Below the pieces are notes generated by a model. That model worked only from the letters and a program-made list of their open reading frames with translations. It searched no databases and was not told the origin of the DNA. A DNA stretch of 64,000 nucleotides from JANYGA01 sp031420415. Lineage in GTDB: Bacteria; Vulcanimicrobiota; Vulcanimicrobiia; Vulcanimicrobiales; Vulcanimicrobiaceae. Shown piece by piece: positions 16,195 through 25,219 of this stretch (positions are counted from its first letter, which is position 1; each line of letters starts with the position of its first letter). The DNA is taken from positions 10,720 through 74,719 of the forward strand of contig JANOMT010000037.1 in NCBI GenBank assembly GCA_031420415.1. Reading direction: 5' to 3'. The position numbers were made by a program, and so were the translations under genes.

Positions 16195-17835
16195 TCACTT
16201 TCCGTTTGGGACGGGTGCCAGGAGCGGTGCGATGGCCGGGGTCGTCTCAACGCTCTCCGCGTAGGTCGGCGCGTGACGCATCGTGGTCGCACGTTCGTAC
16301 GCCGCGCCGAGCCCGAGCAACGTCGCCTCGCTCCAAGCGGGCCCGACGAACGAAAGGCCGACGGGCATCGTGCGCACGTAGCCCATCGGGACGGTGAGGT
16401 GCGGATACCCCGCGACCGCGGGCAACGATGCGACCGAACCCGAGCTGTTATCGCCGGCGACGACGTCGGTCCGCCATGCGGGTCCGTAACTCGGCGCGAT
16501 GAGCGCGTCGAGCTTGTTCCTCTTTACGAGCGCATCGATGCCCGCAGGGCCTGCGAGCCGATGGGCGAGCGCACGCGCCTTGCGATACGCGGGATTCGTT
16601 AAGCCCTTGAGCAGATTGGCTTTTTCAAATTCGTCCTGACCGAAGAGCGAAATTTCGCGCGGATGCGTGCGATTGAAAGCGATGAGTGCGCCGAGCGTGC
16701 GCGCCGTGACGGTCGTCGGCGTGGTCGTGAGGTATGCGTTGAGATCGGCTTTGAGTTCGGTGAAGAGCACGGTGTCCTCCGCGTCGCCGAGTCGCCGATC
16801 GGGTTTGAAGGTTTTGAGCTCGACGATCGTCGCGCCGCGCGCTTTCAAGGCGGCGATCGCACGCGCGAAGAGCGCGTCGATATCCGGCGATCCGCCCGTC
16901 GCGTAGCGCAGGACGCCGAGGCGCTTCCCGGCAAGCGAACCGTCGCGCGCGGCGGCGACGTAATCGTGGAGATGTGCGTCCGCCTGCAACGTCGCGACGT
17001 CGGCCGGATCGCTCCCGGCGATCCCGGTGAGGAGGGCCGCAACGTCGGCGACGCTTCGCCCCATCGGGCCTGGCGTGTCTTGCGTATGCGAGATCGGCAC
17101 GACGTGCGTCCGCGAGATGAGACCGACCGTCGGCTTGAGGCCGACGAGACCGTTCATCGATGAGGGACACGTCACCGAGCCATCGGTCTCCGTTCCCACG
17201 CCGACGGCCGCGAGGCTCGCCGCGATCGCCGATCCCGTACCCGACGACGACCCGCATGCGTTGCGATCGAGGGCGTACGGATTTTTCACGAGCCCACCAA
17301 CGGCCGACCAGCCACTGATCGAATGCGACGAGCGAATGTTCGCCCACTCGGAGAGATTGGTTTTCCCGAGCACGATCGCGCCTGCGGCGCGCAAGCGTTT
17401 CACGAGCGGCGCATCGCGAAGCGTCACGTTCTTCGCGAGTGCGAGCGAGCCCGCAGTCGTCGCCGTGCCGTCACTCGTTTCGATGTTGTCCTTGACGAGC
17501 ACGGGAATACCCGCGAGTCCGCCGAGCGATTTTCCGGCGCGACGTGCTGTATCGCTCGCGCGTGCGTCGTCGAGCGCGTGCGGGTTCGTCACGATCACGC
17601 TCCGCAACGCGGGACCGCTCGCATCGATCGCGGCAATCCGCGCGAGATACGCGCGGACGAGCGCTTCCGAGGTGACGCGACCGCTCGCGAGATCGGCTTC
17701 GAGTGTCGCAACGGATTTTTCGGTGACGGCGTATTCGTCCTGAGCGGTCGGCGCACTCGACGCGCGTTCGTGCGGTACGAGCAAAAAAAACGCGCTCGCT
17801 AGGAGCGCGGCGGTAAGACGACGCGTACAAGGCAT
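16195..17835 (-). CDS. Exported amidase (amidase-signature family)
   Basis: Amide hydrolase with the Ser-cisSer-Lys triad. The 546-aa protein begins MPCTRRLTAALLASAFFLLV with a signal peptide ending near ASSAPT, so it acts outside the cytoplasm. The catalytic Lys is in GIPVLVKDNIET, and the signature is ACGSSSGTGSAIAASL followed by VGTETDGSVTCPSS, with both serines present. The ATG at 17833-17835 is chosen because AAAGG lies six bases upstream and the signal peptide starts there. The family includes GatA-like and peptide amidases, and no glutamyl-tRNA partners are nearby, so a peptide or small-amide substrate is more likely. Confidence 0.88.
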   Translation of the reverse strand: MPCTRRLTAALLASAFFLLVPHERASSAPTAQDEYAVTEKSVATLEADLASGRVTSEALVRAYLARIAAIDASGPALRSVIVTNPHALDDARASDTARRAGKSLGGLAGIPVLVKDNIETSDGTATTAGSLALAKNVTLRDAPLVKRLRAAGAIVLGKTNLSEWANIRSSHSISGWSAVGGLVKNPYALDRNACGSSSGTGSAIAASLAAVGVGTETDGSVTCPSSMNGLVGLKPTVGLISRTHVVPISHTQDTPGPMGRSVADVAALLTGIAGSDPADVATLQADAHLHDYVAAARDGSLAGKRLGVLRYATGGSPDIDALFARAIAALKARGATIVELKTFKPDRRLGDAEDTVLFTELKADLNAYLTTTPTTVTARTLGALIAFNRTHPREISLFGQDEFEKANLLKGLTNPAYRKARALAHRLAGPAGIDALVKRNKLDALIAPSYGPAWRTDVVAGDNSSGSVASLPAVAGYPHLTVPMGYVRTMPVGLSFVGPAWSEATLLGLGAAYERATTMRHAPTYAESVETTPAIAPLLAPVPNGK

Positions 17836-17926
17836 CGCGCGCCTTTCGACAACGACGCGCTGAGAGGCCTCGCTCGTCGCCGCCCGATCTTCGGTCCGCG
17901 GGTCTCGACCTGCGACCCGATCGTAC

Positions 17927-19636
17927 CTACGCGAACTGGGCCGCGTGTAGCGCCGCATACGCGCCGCCGCGTGCGAGGAGATCGTCGTGCGTACCCATTT
18001 CGACCACGCGGCCGCCATCGATGTAGAGAATCTTATTCGCGCGGCGGATCGTCGAGAGGCGATGCGCGATGATGAGTGTCGTGCGCCCGGGCAAGAGCCG
18101 GTCGAGGGCAGCTTCGATCAACCGTTCGGAATGCGAATCCAGCGCGCTCGTCGCTTCGTCGAGAATGAGGATACGCGGATCGCGGAGCACGGCGCGTGCG
18201 ATAGAGATGCGTTGCCGTTGGCCGCCCGAGAGCCGCGTCCCACGTTCGCCGACGGGCGTTTCGTAGCCGAGGGGAAGTTCGAGGACGAACTCTTCGGCAT
18301 TGGCTTCGCGTGCCGCGGCTGCGATTTGTGCGCGCGTCGCATCGAGGCGACCGTAGGCGATATTATCTGCAATCGTCCCCGAAAAGAGCATCGCTTCTTG
18401 CGGCACGATCGCAATTGCAGCGCGCAACTCCGCGAGCGGTAACGACACGAGTGGCCGACCGTCGATTTCGATCGTGCCCGACCGTGGATCGTAGAAGCGC
18501 GGCACGAGATTGACGATCGTCGTCTTGCCCGCACCCGAGGGACCGACGAGCGCGACGATCTCGCCCGCTTCGATCGTCGCCGTGAGATCGTGCAACACGG
18601 CCGCACCGTCGGCTTTATAGGCGAACGTAACCCCGTTGAAGGCGAGCGCGCCGCGGATCGGCGCGCCACCCGCGATCGCGCGCGCGTCGTCTTCTTCGAT
18701 CGGGAGATCGAGGATCTCGAAGATACGCGACGCGCCGACGAGACCTTTGGAGATATCACCGACGAACGCCGCGAGCCGATTGAGCGGATTGATCGCGAGC
18801 ACGACGAGCGTCCAGTATTGAAAAACCTGACCGCTCGTGAGCCGACCGACGATCGTCTCGCGCACCGATGCCGCCATGATCGCGAGCAGCGCCGTGGTGA
18901 TGATCATCGAGACGATCGGCGTCTGCGTCTGGCCGAGCTGAATCGATTTCATGAAAGCACCGAAGTAATTTTCATTGCTCTCGGAAAACCGCGTCGTCTC
19001 GTAGCCTTCGCGGCCGAATGCCTTCACGATGCGCTCGCCTTGCAAGACTTCGGTCAGGTTCGACGAGAGATCGGCGACGCGCTCTTGCGCGCGACGCGTC
19101 GACGCAGAGATGAGACGCGTGAACATCGCGACGACGAAATTGACGACCGGCGCGAACACGAAGAGAAAGAGCGAGAGCAACCAGTCGACGTAGATCATGT
19201 AGGCGATCGAACCGACGAGCGTCACGAGCGCGACGAAAAATTGTGGCAACGACACCGAGAGCGCGTCGGTCATCAGCGTGAGGTCGTTGGTAAAGCGCGC
19301 GATGAATTCACCCGGCCGCCAACGGTCGAATTCCGCCATCGGCATGCGCATCGTGCGTTCGAAGAGCCGAACGCGGAACGACGCGATGAGACGCTGGCCG
19401 CTCCACGCGGTGAGATAGCTCTGGCCGTACGTCGCCGCGTTTGCGATCAAATTCACGACGAAGACGCCCGCCATGACGAGCAACAAAAGCCCGATGGGAT
19501 GCTTCGGATTTTCGACGACGCGATCGATGACGAGTGGGAACGCATTGCTAAAGGCGAGCGGCCCGAGGCCGGCGATCACGCCGAGGACGAGTGCGAAGGC
19601 GAGGCGTGGATAATACGGCCGCGCCTCCCGGAGCAA
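17927..19636 (-). CDS. ABC exporter half-transporter, MsbA/lipid-multidrug type
   Basis: Fused membrane and ATPase domains, 569 aa, acting as a dimer in the inner membrane. The first ~300 residues hold six hydrophobic helices (for example LAFALVLGVIAGLGPLAF and FFVALVTLVGSIAYMIYV). The ATPase domain has Walker A VGPSGAGKTT, Q-loop VPQEAMLFSGTI, signature RLSGGQRQRISIARA, Walker B ILILDEATSALD and the switch IIAHRLSTI. No intact ATG or GTG precedes the first helix before an upstream stop, so the TTG at 19634-19636 is taken as the start. Substrate unknown; MsbA-like lipid export or drug export are both possible. Confidence 0.9.
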   Translation of the reverse strand: MLREARPYYPRLAFALVLGVIAGLGPLAFSNAFPLVIDRVVENPKHPIGLLLLVMAGVFVVNLIANAATYGQSYLTAWSGQRLIASFRVRLFERTMRMPMAEFDRWRPGEFIARFTNDLTLMTDALSVSLPQFFVALVTLVGSIAYMIYVDWLLSLFLFVFAPVVNFVVAMFTRLISASTRRAQERVADLSSNLTEVLQGERIVKAFGREGYETTRFSESNENYFGAFMKSIQLGQTQTPIVSMIITTALLAIMAASVRETIVGRLTSGQVFQYWTLVVLAINPLNRLAAFVGDISKGLVGASRIFEILDLPIEEDDARAIAGGAPIRGALAFNGVTFAYKADGAAVLHDLTATIEAGEIVALVGPSGAGKTTIVNLVPRFYDPRSGTIEIDGRPLVSLPLAELRAAIAIVPQEAMLFSGTIADNIAYGRLDATRAQIAAAAREANAEEFVLELPLGYETPVGERGTRLSGGQRQRISIARAVLRDPRILILDEATSALDSHSERLIEAALDRLLPGRTTLIIAHRLSTIRRANKILYIDGGRVVEMGTHDDLLARGGAYAALHAAQFA

Positions 19637-19756
19637 GCGCTTGACGACGATCCGGCGATTGGCCGAGTCGAGGGCGGCTGAAGTGGCGATGCGCGAAACC
19701 TTTCGCTACGGGCCCGAGTAGGTCGATCAACTCGCCCGTTCGTCGGAGCATTCGCC

Positions 19757-20374
19757 GTGGACTGTTACTTTCACTCAGCCGTTCCATCCGTCGCCGTCTG
19801 TATCGACTGCACGCAGACCATCTGCGCCACATGTCGCGACGAGATCGGCCTGTGTCCGGGATGTCGCCTCGAGCGACGCATGGCCGCGGCGTCGGGCGTT
19901 CGGCCTGGCCTCAGCGGCAAGCGCGGCCCGCAGAATCCGCCGCCCGGCCCGCAATTCCGCGCGAGCTACGAATCACGCCCGGCGCCGGCGGCACGTAAGA
20001 CGGCAACCGCACTCGCGAGCGTCTCGCCCGAAACGCGCGCGCTTTTGGGCCTCGGATATCCACTCTGGCCGCTCGCGGCACTCGCGCTTCTGGATCCGAA
20101 GAAATCTGTCGCCGTGCGACGCCAAGCCACGCAGGCGCTCGCCGTGAATTTCGGACTCTTCGGTATGTGGATCGCCCTCGAGACGCTCGTCCACGTTCCA
20201 CTCCTGGGCATAGCGGCGTGGCCGTTGCTCGCCGCGCTCTTTCCGGTATGGCTCGTTGCGACCGTGATCTACGGCGTGCGCGTGTGGCAGGGCGACGACG
20301 TACGCGTGCCGCTGGTCAGCGACTGGCTCGACGAACGCGAGATGCGTCGCGCGAGCGAATCGGCGCCTGCATAG
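19757..20374 (+). CDS. B-box-like zinc-finger membrane protein
   Basis: The 205-aa protein opens with a cysteine/histidine knuckle: MDCYFHSAVPSVAVC-x2-C-x5-C-x2-C-x6-C-x2-C, like the B-box zinc fingers found fused to membrane segments in bacteria. After a proline-rich linker (NPPPGPQFRASYESRPAPAA) there are two or three hydrophobic segments (ALLGLGYPLWPLAALALL, VNFGLFGMWIALETL, WPLLAALFPVWLVATVIYG) resembling DUF4870 proteins, including the RRQATQALAVNF motif. GTG start at 19757-19759 with GGAG eight bases upstream. Function unknown; divergent from the ABC exporter. Confidence 0.65.
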   Translation: MDCYFHSAVPSVAVCIDCTQTICATCRDEIGLCPGCRLERRMAAASGVRPGLSGKRGPQNPPPGPQFRASYESRPAPAARKTATALASVSPETRALLGLGYPLWPLAALALLDPKKSVAVRRQATQALAVNFGLFGMWIALETLVHVPLLGIAAWPLLAALFPVWLVATVIYGVRVWQGDDVRVPLVSDWLDEREMRRASESAPA

Positions 20375-20405
20375 CCGCGAGTACGGGTCGCAAATCGCAA
20401 GAAGA

Positions 20406-22367
20406 TCATCTCAATGGGAGGTGCTTGCTCATGTGCACGATCGTGCCGAATCGTGGATCTATCTCTTCACGATCGACTCGATAGCCGACGCGACCGTAAA
20501 GTCGCAAGCTGTCGACGAACTTCCCGTTCACGTAGAGCCGCGTTTCCCTGTGCCCGAGCGATCTTGCGACTTCCTCAGCATGCGCGAGCAGCAAACTGCC
20601 GAAGCCGTTGCCCTGAAATAGAGGAGCGACAGCGACGTTTACGATCGAAAGGTGTCCGTCCTCAGAACGCATTTCGATCAACCCGAGGAGCTTGCCGTCA
20701 GCGAGTAGCAGGTCCACGAGATGATCGCGCACGGCCGCATCGTCGTCTGCGATCATCGGCCTTGGCTCGCGGCCGATCACCGCGACCCACCTCGCATACG
20801 CTGTGCGCGTCAGCTCGCGGACGGAATCGGCGTCGTTTGCTCCGGCGCGGCGAACTTCGGTGCGCCGATATTCCGGCGACGAATCGGCGCCGACTTTGCG
20901 GGCGTGATCTTGGGCCGATGTGTACGATGCATAGCGTGCGAGGAATTCGCGCGCGGCGCGATCGTGGTCGACCACGGGCGCTGGATACGATGCGTCGACA
21001 TTGAGCTGGAAACGCAGTTGCGGGCTAACGCGGAGCGCCTGAGTTTCGAGCAGATCGGCATCGGTAACGTGTGCGAGTTCCGGAATCCAACGACGAACGT
21101 AGGTCCCGAGCGAATCGACTTCGCGGAGCCCTTTGCGCGGATTGTAGATGCGCGGGAATTGCGCGAGATCGGCACCGACGCCCGCGATCCACTGCCAATT
21201 TCCCGTCGCGAGCGCGCCATCGTCTTCGACGAGATGTTCGTCCCACACATCGCGCCCAACGCGCCAATCGATACCGAGATCGAAGGCACAGAACGAGGCC
21301 GCGACCGCGCGAACTCGCGGATGCATCCAACCCGTCGCGTGCAACTGTCGGATACCCGCGTCGACGAGTGGATATCCCGTCGTTCCGTCACACCACGTTG
21401 CAAATACGGGATGATCGAGCGCGAAGGGAAAGTCTCGCATTCGCGACTGCAGCGCGACGTCTCCGACGTCGTCGAAATACCACGCGAGCTGCAAGAAAAA
21501 ATCCCGACGCACGATGGCACGCGAGAACGCGGCGAGTGCGAGCTTTTCTTCGGTCAATAAAAACGGATCGCGCGCACGCGCATCGATTCGCGCGAGCAAC
21601 GTGCGTGCGGAGAGAACGCCGAACGAAAGCGCCGCCGAGACGCGCGCGGTCACCTCACCGGCGGGAATCGCGTGCGCGCTCGGGTAGCCGAGCACCGGTC
21701 CCGCAAGATAGCGATCGAATGCAGCAAGCGCGCGCGTGGGATCGGGCGATTCGTCGCCGCAATCTTGGCTCGCATGCGTTTGCCGGGACTCGTCGCTTGC
21801 GAGACCGTGTGCCGCGAATGCGATCCGCTCGGCAACCGGCGCGCGCCCGGCTTGGGCCCACACGGCTTCGTACGCCGCGAAGGCGCGATAGCCACGACCA
21901 TCACCATCCGCGCGTAACGCGGCCGTCACTTCCGGCGCGACGGCCGGTGCGTCATGAACGATCGCGACGGTAAGGCCCGCGGCTTCCAAGATCGTGCGAA
22001 GCGCGGAATCGCGTGCGATGCTGCGCGCATCGTAAGCGGCACACCACGTAATCGTGGTCGCTTCCGCTTCGCGAGCGAGTGCGAGAATCGCCGTTTCGAG
22101 CGAACCGCGTCGCACGACGAGATGCGACCCGCGAAGCCGCAAATCGCGCTCGAGCGACGCGATCGCACCCGCGTGGAAGGCGGCACGACGAACACTTCGC
22201 GCGAGATGCGCGCCGTCGAGCGGATCGAGAACCAGGGCGGGGACGACCTCGCCATGGCGCGCGGCCTCGGCGAGGCCGGCGTGATCCGTTAGTCGCAGAT
22301 CGCGCCGGAAGAGATGGAGCGTCCGGGCCGAGCTAGAGACTTTCGACGTAGGCGGCCACGTCGGCAA
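20406..22367 (-). CDS. Deoxyribodipyrimidine photolyase fused to a GNAT acetyltransferase
   Basis: One uninterrupted 653-residue frame. Residues ~16-485 are a class I photolyase/cryptochrome: LHLFRRDLRLTDHAGL at the N-terminus, VLGYPSAHAIPAGE, the FAD pocket TGYPLVDAGIRQLHATGWMH, and GNWQWIAGVGAD with FPRIYNPRKG. Residues ~505-653 are a GNAT domain beginning VRRAGANDADSVRELTRTAY, with INVAVAPLF-type strand IVNVAVAPLFQGNGFGS (acetyl-CoA loop) and the end VDREEIDPRFGTIVHMSKHL. The photolyase would repair UV pyrimidine dimers with light; the target of the acetyltransferase is unknown. The best start is TTG at 22365-22367, overlapping the cytochrome gene by 35 bases. The start and the biological reality of the fusion are the main doubts. 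Confidence 0.82.
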   Translation of the reverse strand: MPTWPPTSKVSSSARTLHLFRRDLRLTDHAGLAEAARHGEVVPALVLDPLDGAHLARSVRRAAFHAGAIASLERDLRLRGSHLVVRRGSLETAILALAREAEATTITWCAAYDARSIARDSALRTILEAAGLTVAIVHDAPAVAPEVTAALRADGDGRGYRAFAAYEAVWAQAGRAPVAERIAFAAHGLASDESRQTHASQDCGDESPDPTRALAAFDRYLAGPVLGYPSAHAIPAGEVTARVSAALSFGVLSARTLLARIDARARDPFLLTEEKLALAAFSRAIVRRDFFLQLAWYFDDVGDVALQSRMRDFPFALDHPVFATWCDGTTGYPLVDAGIRQLHATGWMHPRVRAVAASFCAFDLGIDWRVGRDVWDEHLVEDDGALATGNWQWIAGVGADLAQFPRIYNPRKGLREVDSLGTYVRRWIPELAHVTDADLLETQALRVSPQLRFQLNVDASYPAPVVDHDRAAREFLARYASYTSAQDHARKVGADSSPEYRRTEVRRAGANDADSVRELTRTAYARWVAVIGREPRPMIADDDAAVRDHLVDLLLADGKLLGLIEMRSEDGHLSIVNVAVAPLFQGNGFGSLLLAHAEEVARSLGHRETRLYVNGKFVDSLRLYGRVGYRVDREEIDPRFGTIVHMSKHLPLR

Positions 22368-22731
22368 CGTCGCTTTCGCTCAAAGGCGCGGGGTAGAGCT
22401 TCGGCATCGGCGGCTGCGGATTTTTGATCCACGCGATCGCCGCAGTATAATCTTTGCGACCCTTTTCGCCGACGAGTTTTGGACCGATTCCACCTCCCAC
22501 ACCCGCGGCACCATGGCAACTGGAGCAATTCTGCCCGAAGATCGCCGACCCGTGTGTCGGATCGCCGAGTGCGACCTTCGCGCCTTCGACGGGACGTAGG
22601 CCAGTTGCGGCGGCATCGGTGATCGGTCCGGTCGGTTCCTTCGGAGCTTTATCCGGCGAATCGCTTTTCGAACATCCCGTTGCGAGAATGCTCGCGAGCA
22701 ACACGCCAGTAAAGAATTTGACACTTCGCAT
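22333..22731 (-). CDS. Lipoprotein c-type cytochrome
   Basis: A 132-aa electron carrier anchored by lipid outside the cytoplasm. The signal peptide FFTGVLLASILATGC ends in a lipobox with the cysteine to be lipidated. The heme-binding CSSCH motif follows, within QNCSSCHGAAGVGGG, and the distal methionine is in QPPMPKLYPAPLS. The C-terminal helix ends ADVAAYVESL, as in small class I cytochromes. No oxidase or dehydrogenase gene lies beside it, so the electron partner is unknown. It precedes and overlaps the photolyase gene. Confidence 0.9.
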   Translation of the reverse strand: MRSVKFFTGVLLASILATGCSKSDSPDKAPKEPTGPITDAAATGLRPVEGAKVALGDPTHGSAIFGQNCSSCHGAAGVGGGIGPKLVGEKGRKDYTAAIAWIKNPQPPMPKLYPAPLSESDVADVAAYVESL

Positions 22732-22822
22732 ACGTGATAGAGCGTTCGGCTACGCGGGACGCGCGCCTTCCAAATCGACGCGGGGCAGGTCGCACGGCCG
22801 AGAGTGCTAACGAGGCCTCGCA

Positions 22823-23350
22823 ATGCGGAAAAATACGTCGGCCGAATCAGCGCCCACGCCATTCATCAAACGCGCGGTGCTCTCGCTCGTCTGGGCCGAG
22901 CGCGCGATCTTCTTTGCGATCGGCGTGTTGCTCTTTCTCGGCGCGCTCGCACTCCTCAAAGAAAGCGCGAGCGTCCTCTTCAAAATGTATTTTGGAGGCG
23001 GTGTCCCCCTATCGCTCGGCTCGCAATTTCTCGACGTCGTGCTCCTCGTGCTGATGATCGTCGAACTCGCCTACACGGTCATCCTTTCGCTCCGCGGCGC
23101 GGTCTTGCAAGCGGAACCGTTTCTCATCGTCGGCCTCATCGCCGTCATCCGGCGCATGCTCGTCATTACCGTCGGCGAAGTGGGCGGTCACGGCGAATCG
23201 GTGCGCATGAATGTCTCCGAGCTCGGCATCCTTACGGCAATCGTGATCGTTTTCGTCGGCTCGATCGTCATGTTGCGCATAAAGCCTGCTCCCGAACATC
23301 CGTTCCGGGAACCCGATCCCCTCGCCGAGATCGTGACCGACCTCCCCTAG
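22823..23350 (+). CDS. PsiE-like membrane protein
   Basis: A 175-aa protein with four hydrophobic helices (AIFFAIGVLLFLGALALL, LDVVLLVLMIVELAYTVI, FLIVGLIAVIRRMLVI, LTAIVIVFVGSIVML). It carries the PsiE family mark AEPFLIVGLIAVIRRMLVIT. In E. coli the homologue is induced by phosphate starvation and its role is unknown. The ATG at 22823 follows a GAGG stretch. It is divergent from the cytochrome gene, with about 90 bases between them. Confidence 0.75.
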   Translation: MRKNTSAESAPTPFIKRAVLSLVWAERAIFFAIGVLLFLGALALLKESASVLFKMYFGGGVPLSLGSQFLDVVLLVLMIVELAYTVILSLRGAVLQAEPFLIVGLIAVIRRMLVITVGEVGGHGESVRMNVSELGILTAIVIVFVGSIVMLRIKPAPEHPFREPDPLAEIVTDLP

Positions 23351-23436
23351 GGCGCGTTCATGGGACGTTCGGTCGCCCACGTCGCGACGCGCGCGATTTC
23401 GTCGCGAGGCAGCCAACGAAGCCGACCGGGACGCGC

Positions 23437-24477
23437 CTAGCCGCCGATCTCGCTAAAAGCCCTCATCCGACTGCCGGGCTCACCGAGTTGGAGGTGATGG
23501 CGCTCGGGTTTGATGAGCATCCCGCCACGAAAGAGCGCCTCGAGCTCGTCGCGTGAGGCACCGGCCCGAACCGGCGTCCGTAGATCGATATGGTAATCGC
23601 CGAAGAGGCAGAGCCGCAGACGCCCGTCCGCGGTGAGCCGCACGCGATTGCACGTATCGCAATACTCGTGGCTGAGCGGACTGATCACGCCGACCGCGCC
23701 GCGCGCCCCAGGGAAGGCGAAGTATCGCGCGGGACCGTTTCCGCCCGGGCCCGCAACGGACTCGAGACCTTCGCGTTCGCCGATGCGCGAGAGCATCTCC
23801 GAAGCCGAGACGTAGCGATCCGTTTGGTCGCCCGCGTTCTCGACGACGGGCATCATCTCGATGAAGCGCACGTAGATCGCGCGATCGCGCGTGAGTTCGG
23901 CGAAATCGAGTAATTCGTCGTCGTTAACACCGCGCATGATCACGCAATTGAGTTTAATCGGGCCTAAGCCAACGGCGTTCGCGGCATCGATTCCGGCGAG
24001 AACTCGGTCGAGCCCGGGCCGGCGCGCGATCGCTTCGAAACGATCGGCGTGCAGCGTATCGAGGGAAATATTGACGCGGCGCAGTCCGGCTTCGCGTAAC
24101 TCAACGACCTGGGCCGCGAGGAGCAGACCGTTCGTGGAGAGCGAAATGTCATCGATGCCGGGAATCGCGGCGAGCGCGCGCACGAGACTCGCGAGATCGC
24201 GCCGCACCAGCGGCTCGCCCCCCGTAAGCCGAATACTATGGACCCCGGCGGCCGCTGCCGCCGCAACGATGCGTTCGATTTCTTCAAATGAGAGAATCTC
24301 GGCCTTCGGTATCCACGGCAACCCGGCTTCGGGCATACAATACGTGCAGCGAAGATTACAACGATCGGTCACGGAGACACGCAAATACGTGATAGGCCGA
24401 GCGAAAGCGTCGGAAAGCGGGGGTTTTCCCGCACTACCAGCCATCCCGCCGATGAGATCGATTGTCTGCGCGGTCAT
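23437..24477 (-). CDS. moaA: GTP 3',8-cyclase (MoaA), molybdopterin synthesis
   Basis: Radical SAM enzyme for the first step of molybdenum cofactor synthesis, converting GTP to 3',8-cyclo-GTP with MoaC as partner (moaC is not in this window). The 346-aa protein has the radical SAM cluster RCNLRCTYCMPEAG near the N-terminus, LTGGEPLVRRDL, and the C-terminal second cluster EYCDTCNRVRLTADGRLRLCL. It ends in the Gly-Gly tail that MoaA needs. It is the last gene of the minus-strand run from the HAD gene, 43 bases after the LolA-like gene. Confidence 0.96.
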   Translation of the reverse strand: MTAQTIDLIGGMAGSAGKPPLSDAFARPITYLRVSVTDRCNLRCTYCMPEAGLPWIPKAEILSFEEIERIVAAAAAAGVHSIRLTGGEPLVRRDLASLVRALAAIPGIDDISLSTNGLLLAAQVVELREAGLRRVNISLDTLHADRFEAIARRPGLDRVLAGIDAANAVGLGPIKLNCVIMRGVNDDELLDFAELTRDRAIYVRFIEMMPVVENAGDQTDRYVSASEMLSRIGEREGLESVAGPGGNGPARYFAFPGARGAVGVISPLSHEYCDTCNRVRLTADGRLRLCLFGDYHIDLRTPVRAGASRDELEALFRGGMLIKPERHHLQLGEPGSRMRAFSEIGG

Positions 24478-24520
24478 GGGTAGTGGTTCGCTTTCCGGGT
24501 GTGGGGCTCCGTTGCGAGAG

Positions 24521-25183
24521 CTATTTGTCCGCGAATACCGTGTCGTTGATGGCGACGTTGAGTTTGTAGTTTTTGAAATTCGACGTGACGTCGGCTTTGT
24601 AGGACGGAAAATCTACATGACCGATCTGTTTGTCCACGAGAAACGCGCCCCCGACCGATGTGTATGACTGATCGAATGCGACGGTGCCTCCGTCTTTGTA
24701 CGACCACGCGTAGGCCTTGATCGTCGCAGTCGCTTCATCGACCCGGACGTCGAGGTGCTCCACACGCCCATTTTTCTTCGGGACTAAACGAAAGACGGTC
24801 GCACCATCTTCGCTGCCGAGAACGCCGACATCGTACAGCGCGAGCCAACGGCGCGGCGGGTCGATTTTCGGATAGACCTTCTTGAATTGCGACGCGAGTG
24901 CGGGAACCGTGTCGAAGACGACCGCTTCTCTATCGGGCTTCTTATAATAGACGTTGCCGTCGAGGGACGGGCTGATGTACGGAAATGTTTTGAGGGCGAC
25001 GTCCAGGTGGACGTCGGCCTTGTAAGACTTGACCGAAGCGTTGAGCGCGACGAGTCGCTTGTAGAGGCCCGTCGTTTTCGCATCGAGCGGGGCGGCCTCG
25101 CCCTCGGCACGAGCGTGCGCGACCGGCGACAAAATCGAGAGCGCCGCTGCGAACGCAACGAGCGATAGCTTGATATTCCTCAC
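24521..25183 (-). CDS. Exported LolA-like (outer-membrane lipoprotein carrier-like) protein
   Basis: The 220-aa protein begins with a signal peptide (KLSLVAFAAALSILSPVAHARA). The mature part shows the half-barrel pattern of LolA/outer-membrane lipoprotein-sorting proteins: SYKADVHLDVALKTFPYISPSLDGNVYYKKPDR in two halves, i.e. a long strand pair followed by Y-x-K-P-D-R, then a strand-rich remainder. LolA carries lipoproteins across the periplasm in diderms; this one is a distant relative, so the function is inferred. GTG start at 25181-25183. It lies between queG and moaA in the same operon. Confidence 0.6.
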   Translation of the reverse strand: MRNIKLSLVAFAAALSILSPVAHARAEGEAAPLDAKTTGLYKRLVALNASVKSYKADVHLDVALKTFPYISPSLDGNVYYKKPDREAVVFDTVPALASQFKKVYPKIDPPRRWLALYDVGVLGSEDGATVFRLVPKKNGRVEHLDVRVDEATATIKAYAWSYKDGGTVAFDQSYTSVGGAFLVDKQIGHVDFPSYKADVTSNFKNYKLNVAINDTVFADK

Positions 25184-25219
25184 ACTTTCAGAACGCCCGA
25201 GATGGACGGAAGGTTTCCC

